DNA of 39,873 nucleotides from an uncultured Chlorobiota bacterium (GTDB lineage: Bacteria > Bacteroidota > Bacteroidia > Bacteroidales > JAADGE01), in contig CAMZKL010000007.1 in NCBI GenBank assembly GCA_947311255.1, forward strand, positions 1 to 39,873, given 5' to 3'. The notes below the pieces were generated by a model that ran no database searches, was not told the origin of the DNA, and saw nothing but the letters and a program-made list of their open reading frames with translations. Positions 34,481-39,873 of this stretch are shown piece after piece. Each line of letters starts with the position of its first letter. Within the stretch, counting starts at the first letter, position 1. The translations under genes and the position numbers were made by a program.

Positions 34481-34530
34481 CCATTAAAAATTAAGGTTTA
34501 TTATCTTAATGTTCCTTAATACCTTAATGG
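34481..34530. repeat. Tandem ATTAAGG words and inverted repeat before mrpC
   Basis: ATTAAGGT (34490-34497) and ACCTTAAT (34521-34528) are inverted, flanked by CCATTAA/TTAATGG. On the minus strand ATTAAGG occurs in tandem (three near copies between 34505 and 34530). Confidence 0.5.
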
Positions 34531-34537
34531 TTTTATT

Positions 34538-35248
34538 TTATTTTTCTGCTTGAATTTCATTAAACGATCCTACAATTCCGGATAATTCTGCACCAACTTT
34601 TAAACCTATAAAAGAATAAATTATAGGTATTGCACCCGCACTTAAAATTTCTCCGAAAGTTCCGAGTTTTAAAATATGGTTATCTAAAAATCCGCCGGCT
34701 AAAACTATCCCCAATATTCCGATAACTACAAATGAAAAACCTGAAATTGATTCGACAAATGCCAAAACACCGTGTTTAACTTTTTGAACAGGGTTTGCAA
34801 TCATCATTAATACAAAACCGGTTGCTATAACCGCACCACCCTGAAAACCTCCGCCGGGAGTTAAATGTCCGTTGATAAAAATATACATCCCGAACATAAA
34901 AATTAGAGGCACTAATGCTTGTGATCCTGTTTTCAGAATTTCACTTGCTTCTCTTAATTTTTCAACACGTTTGCCGTTTTTTGAATCTTTTTTTGATAAT
35001 TTCAAAAAGAATCCGATAATTGCCGCCGTTAAAAATAATATAACAACTTCTCCGAGAGTATCAATACCTCTGTATGTAACCACAATTGAAGTAACTAAAT
35101 TTTGTGCACCAACTTCCTGTACACCGTTTTCTGCATAGTATTTTCCGAGATTTGATAATTCGTCATTCCCTTCATAAGAAATAAAAAGGCTTACAAAAAT
35201 CAATGAAAATGCAATCAGAATTGCCAGTATGAAACTATTTTTAAGCAT
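34538..35248 (-). CDS. mrpB: MbhE-like domain fused to MrpB/MnhB
   Basis: 236 residues. N-terminal part (1-80): TM helix then TSIVVTYRGIDTLGEVVILFLTAAI, the MbhE-type (MrpA C-terminal) domain. C-terminal part (105-236): LVPLIFMFGMYIFINGHLTPGGGFQGGAVIATGF, the MnhB signature. In Mbx clusters the E and F (MrpB-type) subunits are adjacent; here they are one chain. Its start overlaps the stop of the upstream DUF4040 gene by 8 bases, showing translational coupling. Confidence 0.88.
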   Translation of the reverse strand: MLKNSFILAILIAFSLIFVSLFISYEGNDELSNLGKYYAENGVQEVGAQNLVTSIVVTYRGIDTLGEVVILFLTAAIIGFFLKLSKKDSKNGKRVEKLREASEILKTGSQALVPLIFMFGMYIFINGHLTPGGGFQGGAVIATGFVLMMIANPVQKVKHGVLAFVESISGFSFVVIGILGIVLAGGFLDNHILKLGTFGEILSAGAIPIIYSFIGLKVGAELSGIVGSFNEIQAEK

Positions 35249-35486
35249 TGTTTTTTCGGATTTTATTCAGTACATAAAAAAATATGACGGTAGATAAACC
35301 ACTACCGATAGCTGCTTCTGTCATTGCTACATCCGGTGCAGCCAAAAGCAAGTATAAAACAGATGCAAACAAACTGACAACACCTGCCGCAATTATTGCA
35401 ACCTCTAATTTTTTGTTATGAATTGCCATTACAGCCATTATTAACATTACAATTGCCAGAACTATTGCTATAAGTATATATTCCAT
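35241..35486 (-). CDS. DUF4040 protein, MbxD/MrpA C-terminal-like subunit
   Basis: 81 residues with three membrane helices. LLLAAPDVAMTEAAIGSGLSTVIFFYVL is the hallmark of the DUF4040 (MbhD) domain, which corresponds to part of MrpA. Start 12 bases after mrpG, end overlapping the next gene by 8 bases. Confidence 0.87.
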   Translation of the reverse strand: MEYILIAIVLAIVMLIMAVMAIHNKKLEVAIIAAGVVSLFASVLYLLLAAPDVAMTEAAIGSGLSTVIFFYVLNKIRKNNA

Positions 35487-35497
35487 AATAAGTTCAA

Positions 35498-35890
35498 TTA
35501 ATTTTGTTTAGTTTCTTCTTTTTCGGAAGTTTCTGTAATGTTTGTTTGCTTCTTAACCGTAAGCACCGGTTTTTTGCTCATTTTATCAACAACCGAACGT
35601 TTTGATAAAGGAATGCCGATATAATGGGCGGCTCCTGCCAAAACATGTGATGATATCGGATTTGATACCAATACAAAAACGATTAACACCAGTATTTTAC
35701 CGTACCAATCTAAATGTATAATTCCTATTCCGACCAAAGTTAACATTGTTCCGAGCGTGGTTGCTTTTGTCCCGGTTTGAATTCTGTTATATACATCCGG
35801 CATCCTTACAAGCCCGAGTGCTCCGAGGAACAAAAATATTGCTCCGATTAATGTAATAACAGCTCCTATTATTTCTATAATTTCATTCAT
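35498..35890 (-). CDS. mrpG: MrpG/MnhG antiporter subunit
   Basis: 130 residues. Three membrane helices with GAIFLFLGALGLVRMPDVYNRIQ, GTKATTLGTML and SNPISSHVLAGAAHYIG, all family signatures. The C-terminal 25 residues are a hydrophilic tail. It begins 9 bases after the true end of mrpF. Confidence 0.92.
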   Translation of the reverse strand: MNEIIEIIGAVITLIGAIFLFLGALGLVRMPDVYNRIQTGTKATTLGTMLTLVGIGIIHLDWYGKILVLIVFVLVSNPISSHVLAGAAHYIGIPLSKRSVVDKMSKKPVLTVKKQTNITETSEKEETKQN

Positions 35891-35899
35891 AATAATTTT

Positions 35900-36162
35900 T
35901 TATAAACCTCGTTCAAAATAACGTGCAATAATTAATACGGCAATAAAACTTAATAAACCGTAAACCAGTGCAATGTCCATATATATATAACTCTGCCGGC
36001 AAAATGAGAAATTAATCCTATTAATGCTATTGAGCTTATTGTAAGAACATCCAAAGCAATAATTCTATCGACAGATGTATCTCCTTTAATAAACCGATAA
36101 AGTGTTAAAATAACAGCTAAACCGATAAATCCTAGTGCGATGTATAATATTAAATTAACCAT
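35900..36162 (-). CDS. mrpF: MrpF/MnhF antiporter subunit, frameshifted
   Basis: The frame from ATG 36162 stops at 35950 after 70 residues and ends in unrelated residues (IWTLHWFTVY). A shift at the (AT)5A tract 35979-35989 restores MDIALVYGLLSFIAVLIIARYF and a stop at 35900, giving 86 residues, the usual MrpF length with three helices. The tract holds one AT dinucleotide too many. Either a sequencing error, a slippage (phase-variable) site or an inactivating mutation. Start overlaps mrpE stop by 8 bases. N-terminal part (VDRIIALDVLT) is normal MrpF. Confidence 0.82.
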
Positions 36163-36649
36163 AAATTACCTCCAAATATTTTTCAAATTTTTTAACAATA
36201 TCTTTTGTTGCTCCTTCAATATCAGTATGTTCGACATTTATACAATGAATAAAAAATGTGTCCCCTTCCACTTTAACTGTTAATGTTCCCGGTGTTAATG
36301 TGATGGAATTAGCCAAAATCATTCTGCCTAATTTAGATTTCAATTTTGTTTCAACTTCAACTATACCCGGGTTAATAGGTAAAGAGGGAGAAACAACACG
36401 TCTTGCAACATCAAAATTTGATTTGATGAGTTCTCCCAAAGACACAAAAATATAGGTGAAAAAATACAAGATTCCTTTCGGACTAAAATTCATTTCAGAG
36501 AATATTTCACATTTCCCGCAAAAAACCAATGAGATAAAAAGTGAAAGCATTATTCCTATTCCTAGAGTTGTTAAATCATATTTACCGTTGAGCAAAAACC
36601 AAGTAGCCAAAAGCAAAAAGAAAGCAACTATTATATTTTTAATTTTCAT
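36155..36649 (-). CDS. mrpE: MrpE/MnhE antiporter subunit
   Basis: 164 residues from ATG 36649 (MKIKNIIVAFFLLLATWFLL); a longer frame to 36685 lacks support. Two membrane helices, ATWFLLNGKYDLTTL, then the conserved cytoplasmic part with ILANSITLTPGTLTV and FFIHCINVE. First gene of the Mbx operon. Its -7 box (36671-36678) leaves a leader of about 15 bases. Confidence 0.9.
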   Translation of the reverse strand: MKIKNIIVAFFLLLATWFLLNGKYDLTTLGIGIMLSLFISLVFCGKCEIFSEMNFSPKGILYFFTYIFVSLGELIKSNFDVARRVVSPSLPINPGIVEVETKLKSKLGRMILANSITLTPGTLTVKVEGDTFFIHCINVEHTDIEGATKDIVKKFEKYLEVIYG

Positions 36650-36670
36650 TTGTTTTTTTTTAATCGAGGG

Positions 36671-36678
36671 CAAACATA
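36671..36678 (-). promoter_or_regulatory. -7 box of the Mbx operon
   Basis: TATGTTTG on the minus strand, exact TAnnTTTG, 22 bases before the mrpE ATG. No TTG at 17-23 bases upstream, as expected for an activator-dependent promoter. Confidence 0.5.
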
Positions 36679-36721
36679 TTAACATATCTTAATACTCCTA
36701 TTATTCCAAAACATCTAACAA

Positions 36722-36737
36722 TGTGCATAATGTCACA
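36722..36737. promoter_or_regulatory. Candidate Crp-type operator of the Mbx operon
   Basis: TGTGC-ATAATG-TCACA differs from the Crp consensus TGTGA-N6-TCACA in one base. Its centre is about 58 bases upstream of the last base of the mrpE -7 box, near -65 from the likely start, a class I activator position. Confidence 0.45.
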
Positions 36738-36795
36738 AAACAAAACTAATCATATAAATACTTGGTTATTAGTGTATTAAAAGATAAACGGAAAA

Positions 36796-36811
36796 AATGT
36801 TAAGGAACATT
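36796..36811. promoter_or_regulatory. Candidate Fnr-type operator before the regulator gene
   Basis: AATGTT-AAGG-AACATT, a perfect palindrome with 4-base spacer (layout as for Fnr sites). Its centre is about 45 bases upstream of the predicted start from the TAAATTTG box at 36834-36841. Confidence 0.4.
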
Positions 36812-36833
36812 CATACTTCAATGTATAATTTGA

Positions 36834-36841
36834 TAAATTTG
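36834..36841 (+). promoter_or_regulatory. -7 box of the Crp/Fnr regulator gene
   Basis: TAAATTTG, exact TAnnTTTG, 14 bases before the ATG at 36856. No TTG at the standard upstream distance. Confidence 0.4.
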
Positions 36842-36855
36842 CATAAAAAAATTAT

Positions 36856-37539
36856 ATGTTTGAAAATCCTCAATGTGCAACTTGTTTATTCAAATCGTCA
36901 GCGGTAAAAACACTAGACGTTACTCAAATAGGTCAATTGGAGCAGAATTGTGCAATTGCGAGCCTAAAAAAAGGAGACATTATATTTAAGCAAGGTGTTT
37001 TTTCTTCAAATATTGTTTTTTTAAAAAAGGGTATTGTAAAACTTTTTGTTGAAGATGATTATAATGAACAAATATTGAAAATTGTAAAAGGTCCTACATA
37101 TTTAGGAATACCTACAACATTAGATGTGAAATTTAATCATTATTCTGCAAAAGCATTAGACGATGTTAATGCGTGCTTTGTGGAAATAAACACATTTAAA
37201 AGTTTTGTACATAATAATGGGAAATTTGCTTATGAAATTATTGTAGAATTATGTAAAAATGAAATAAACTTATTTAATAAATATATTAGTAGGTCACAAA
37301 AAAATGCGAGAGGAAGGATTGCTGATGCAATTTTGTTTTTGTATGAAGAAATTTTTAATGATAAAACATTTGTAATGCCATTAACTCGACAAGAATTAAG
37401 TGATTATGTTGATACTTCAAGAGAAAGTGTAAGTCGAATTCTTACGGAATTTACAAACGATAAAATTATTGAATTAAAAGGGCGTAAGATTAATATTATT
37501 GATTTTGACAAACTTAAATTGGTAAGTCAGACGGGTTAG
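36856..37539 (+). CDS. Crp/Fnr-family transcriptional regulator
   Basis: 227 residues. Cyclic-nucleotide-binding-type beta-roll (about 35-130) and a C-terminal winged helix-turn-helix (about 165-215; LTRQELSDYVDTSRESVSRILTEF, with the Fnr/Crp recognition helix E-SVSR). N-terminal C7xxC10, C32 and C107 recall Fnr ligands, but the spacing does not match E. coli Fnr, so a cluster is only possible. The cAMP-contact motif of Crp (GELxx...RSA) is missing, arguing against cAMP. It diverges from the Mbx operon, sharing a 206-base control region with it, and sits 3.4 kb before nqrA's end of the window; likely a redox regulator of these units. Confidence 0.88.
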   Translation: MFENPQCATCLFKSSAVKTLDVTQIGQLEQNCAIASLKKGDIIFKQGVFSSNIVFLKKGIVKLFVEDDYNEQILKIVKGPTYLGIPTTLDVKFNHYSAKALDDVNACFVEINTFKSFVHNNGKFAYEIIVELCKNEINLFNKYISRSQKNARGRIADAILFLYEEIFNDKTFVMPLTRQELSDYVDTSRESVSRILTEFTNDKIIELKGRKINIIDFDKLKLVSQTG

Positions 37540-37981
37540 ATGACATTGAAATCTTCTTTTATATTACCATTTTTAGGTTCTTTTTCGAATTTAATAGTTA
37601 AAGATTAAAATATTAGTTTTAAATAAAGAATAAATAAGTGCCGAACTTTGAATGAAAAACAAAAAGTGTTTTAGCTGTATTTTAGAATTTTGAAGTTGCA
37701 CATTAACATACAGAAATGCTTTTATTCTGGGAAAAGAAATTTTGTTTTTGTCGGATTTAAAAAAAAACGGAGTTGAAATACTGTTTTTACAATTCTTGAT
37801 TTAAAGAACTTAACACAACAAATTAAAATATTATATTTGTTGTTTGAAAAATAAAAAGTATAAAATATTTGAAATTTTATTAAAAGACAAAAAGAGTGAA
37901 ATTTATATTTCAAAGAAATCAAAACACAAAAAAATGACTGTTTAAAAACTTAAATAACTATTAAGGAAAATCTTTTTTTAT
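37540..37981. other. 442-base gene-free stretch
   Basis: Very AT-rich. A 66-codon frame on the minus strand (37722-37922) has no family features and low-complexity composition; I do not call it. The only structure seen is a 9-bp inverted repeat ACAACAAAT/ATTTGTTGT (37815-37823 and 37835-37843), without a T-run. Confidence 0.6.
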
Positions 37982-38464
37982 TTAAAATAAATTATCACTG
38001 CTATTTGCATTTTCATAACCAACATCAGCTTGCAAATTATTATTTTTTGAAGCAAGAACTGCCAAGGCATCACATCTTTCATTTTCCGGAATATTTGAAT
38101 GACCTTTAATCCAAATTAATTTTACATTATGCTTTCGGTAAACCAATAGAAATCGTCGCCATAAATCATGGTTTTTTCTTTTTTTAAAGCCCTTTTTTTC
38201 CCAATTAAAAACCCATCCTTTTTCAATAGCATCAACAACATATTTTGAATCGGAATAAATGGTAACATTACTTCCTAAGTTTTTTAACTCTTCTAAACCA
38301 ATAATTACTGCAAGAAGCTCCATTCTGTTATTTGTTGTTAACCTAAAACCATCAGACAATTCTTTTCTGTGATTTCCAGACATAAGAATAGTACCATATC
38401 CACCTGGTCCAGGATTTCCTCTTGCAGCACCATCAGTGTACATAACTATATTATATAAAGACAT
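37982..38464 (-). CDS. rnhA: Ribonuclease HI
   Basis: 160 residues from ATG 38464 (MSLYNIVMYTDGAARGNPGP); ten more upstream residues to 38494 are not conserved. It cuts the RNA of RNA-DNA hybrids. Catalytic D11, E49, D72 and D132 plus H122 (IKGHSNIPENERCD) are in place, and the basic-protrusion segment WEKKGFKKRKNHDLW is kept. A CAAAATTA (minus strand TAATTTTG, exact -7 box) lies at 38494-38501 without a matching -33. Confidence 0.96.
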   Translation of the reverse strand: MSLYNIVMYTDGAARGNPGPGGYGTILMSGNHRKELSDGFRLTTNNRMELLAVIIGLEELKNLGSNVTIYSDSKYVVDAIEKGWVFNWEKKGFKKRKNHDLWRRFLLVYRKHNVKLIWIKGHSNIPENERCDALAVLASKNNNLQADVGYENANSSDNLF

Positions 38465-38565
38465 ATAATTTTTTAAAATGATTATAAAGGACACAAAATT
38501 AATAAACTTTTAAATTTAACATAAAAAGTAAGTAAGGCTTTGTTTTTTTGTAAAAAAAATAAAAA

Positions 38566-38579
38566 GTGATGCCAATCAC
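38566..38579. promoter_or_regulatory. Candidate Fnr-type operator upstream of nqrA
   Basis: GTGAT-GCCA-ATCAC is a perfect 5-4-5 palindrome, close to the Fnr form TTGAT-N4-ATCAA. Its centre is about 45 bases upstream of the start expected from the CATCTTTG box at 38601-38608. Confidence 0.4.
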
Positions 38580-38709
38580 ATATTAACGTGAATATATTTA
38601 CATCTTTGCATATGTGTTATTCAGCATAATATAAGTTAAAAAATACAATATACTTCCTTATTTACAGATATTTATGTATTCATATAAAATGTTATTAGTA
38701 TAAGTAAAC

Positions 38710-38739
38710 TTGTGTTTTATTTAAAATATTCTAATTTTG
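38710..38739 (+). promoter_or_regulatory. Promoter of nqrA
   Basis: TTG (38710-38712), 19 bases, TAATTTTG (38732-38739), exact Bacteroidota consensus, about 25 bases of leader to the ATG at 38771. Confidence 0.65.
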
Positions 38740-38770
38740 AGCAAAATTTTAAAATTTTCATGTTGATATT

Positions 38771-39873
38771 ATGTCAAAAGTTATAAAAATTAAAAAAGGT
38801 TTAGATATAAAATTAGTTGGTTCTGCCGAAAAAGAACTAGTTAATCTAGAAACTTCTAACTCTTATGCTGTTAAACCTACTGATTTTCCTGGATTAACTC
38901 CAAAAGTTTTAACAAAAGTCGGCACAGAAGTAAAGGCTGGAACACCCTTGTTTTATGATAAGTATAATCCTGAAATTGTTTTTAGTTCTCCAATAAGTGG
39001 TACTCTTTCAGCAATAAACAGAGGAGAAAGAAGACGTATCTTAGAATTTGTTGTAAAACCAGATGGAAAAAATGAGTATGAAAAATTTAAACAAGCAAAT
39101 CCAAATAATTTAAGCAAGGAAGAAATAAAAGAAAACATATTAAAAGGTGGGTGTTGGCCATTTATTAGGCAGAGACCTTTTGCTATAATTGCAAATAAAG
39201 ATGAAACTCCACGTGATATTTTTATTACTACTTTTGATTCTTCACCTCTAGCTGCGGATATTGATTTTATAGTAAAAGATGATTTTGCATCATTCCAAAC
39301 AGGTGTAAATGCACTAGCAAAGCTTACCGACGGAAAGGTTTATCTTGGAATTAAAACAGGAAAATTATCTTCTCCATTTAATAATACATTAAATGTTGAA
39401 AAAGTAGAATTTGCTGGTCCACACCCTGCAGGAAATATTGGTGTTCAAATTAATAAAATAAAACCTGTAAATAAAGGCGAAATTGTATGGACGCTTAATG
39501 CTGCCGATGTTATAGTTATAGGACGTTTATTTGAAACAGGAAAGTATGATGCAACAAGGATAGTTGCCCTTGCTGGTTCAGAAGTTAAAACACCAAGATA
39601 TTATAAAACATTAATTGGAGCTCCTATATCTGACATAATAAATAATAATTTAAAAACAATTGATGCAGATTTTAGAATAATTTCAGGAAATGTATTAACC
39701 GGAGAACAAGTTACAAGAAAATCTTTTGTAGGTTTTTATGATAATGTTGTAACAGTTATTCCAGAAGGAAATAAAGCAGAATTTTTAGGTTGGGGAATGC
39801 CGGGATTAAATAAATTTAGTATTTCAAGAACATTTTTTGCATGGTTAAGCCCAAATAAAGAAAGAGTTATTGA
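38771..39873 (+). CDS. nqrA: Na+-translocating NADH:quinone reductase subunit A, 5' part
   Basis: ATG at 38771 opens MSKVIKIKKGLDIKLVGSAE; the frame runs off the window, with 367 residues visible of an expected 445-450. NqrA is the cytoplasmic subunit of the six-subunit Na+-Nqr pump. Family marks: AVKPTDFPGLTPKVLTKVGTEVKAGTPLFYDK (biotin-like fold), SPISGTLSAINRGERRRI, GGCWPFIRQRPFA, FAGPHPAGNIGVQINKI and RIISGNVLTGEQV. The other nqr genes should follow outside the window. With the Mrp-containing operon upstream it points to a sodium bioenergetics region. Confidence 0.95.
   Translation, partial: MSKVIKIKKGLDIKLVGSAEKELVNLETSNSYAVKPTDFPGLTPKVLTKVGTEVKAGTPLFYDKYNPEIVFSSPISGTLSAINRGERRRILEFVVKPDGKNEYEKFKQANPNNLSKEEIKENILKGGCWPFIRQRPFAIIANKDETPRDIFITTFDSSPLAADIDFIVKDDFASFQTGVNALAKLTDGKVYLGIKTGKLSSPFNNTLNVEKVEFAGPHPAGNIGVQINKIKPVNKGEIVWTLNAADVIVIGRLFETGKYDATRIVALAGSEVKTPRYYKTLIGAPISDIINNNLKTIDADFRIISGNVLTGEQVTRKSFVGFYDNVVTVIPEGNKAEFLGWGMPGLNKFSISRTFFAWLSPNKERVI

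Larger units (their letters stand above)
38465..38770. other. 306-base control region between rnhA and nqrA
   Basis: No gene. It holds the rnhA -7 box (38494-38501, minus), the palindrome GTGAT-GCCA-ATCAC (38566-38579), a near-consensus CATCTTTG box (38601-38608, plus) about 35 bases after the palindrome centre, and the promoter at 38710-38739 close to nqrA. Confidence 0.55.

Noticed and set aside
23871-36649. Ordinary NADH:quinone oxidoreductase (complex I) operon
   Set aside because: No NuoE, F, G, A, J, K, L, M gene set is present; instead Mrp-type subunits E, F, G, B and C stand in Mbx order, and NuoI is fused to a GltD-like flavoprotein.
37722-37922. 66-codon frame in the gap before rnhA
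   Set aside because: Low-complexity, AT-driven composition, no domain, no promoter or ribosome-binding signal.
1-39873. CRISPR array, prophage, insertion sequence or toxin-antitoxin pair
   Set aside because: No regularly spaced repeats, no transposase, integrase or phage genes, and no small toxin-antitoxin-like gene pair were seen in any part of the window.

Overview
The window comes from an AT-rich genome of the phylum Bacteroidota, most likely an anaerobic or facultative member near Bacteroidales/Marinilabiliales. The evidence is a full-length sprA (type IX secretion translocon) next to ruvA, a pyruvate:ferredoxin oxidoreductase, an Nqr sodium pump, and several promoters of the Bacteroidota form TTG-N19..21-TAnnTTTG. 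Most genes lie on the minus strand.

Layout. 1-0.6 kb: 3' end of nifJ (PFOR) with a strong terminator. 0.8-4.7 kb (minus): a DUF2141 exported protein, kdsA, rarA (which has no ATG/GTG/TTG start) and a SPOR-domain exported protein with an 11-lysine run. 4.9-9.7 kb (minus): an operon of a large HAMP-GAF-PAS3 sensor without an output domain, a membrane LytTR regulator and ruvC. 9.8-12.6 kb: manA, a conserved membrane protein and a thiolase. 12.7-21.5 kb (minus): sprA, ruvA and queD. 21.8-23.7 kb: rpsT with tRNA-Glu on the minus strand, diverging from thyA-folA.

23.9-36.65 kb (minus) is the most interesting part: one long operon with the gene order MrpE-MrpF-MrpG-DUF4040-MbhE/MrpB-MrpC-[two fused antiporter subunits]-NuoH-NuoB-NuoC-NuoD-[NuoI-like ferredoxin fused to a GltD/NfnB-type NAD(P)H flavoprotein]-DHOD-like protein-CBS protein. 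The order, and the CxxxC that replaces the nickel-iron ligands in the NuoD-like subunit, match the Mbx/Mbs family of modular respiratory complexes rather than complex I or a hydrogenase. The ferredoxin-flavoprotein fusion suggests that this version is coupled directly to NAD(P)H. mrpF carries a two-base frameshift in an (AT)n tract, and the NuoB-like subunit has only three cysteines.

36.7-39.9 kb: a Crp/Fnr regulator divergent from the Mbx operon, a gene-free stretch, rnhA, and the 5' part of nqrA. Candidate Crp/Fnr palindromes lie before the Mbx operon, before the regulator itself and before nqrA, so this regulator may control both ion-pumping respiratory modules. PFOR (reduced ferredoxin), Mbx (ion translocation, Mrp antiport) and Nqr (Na+ pumping) together suggest sodium- and ferredoxin-centred anaerobic energy metabolism.
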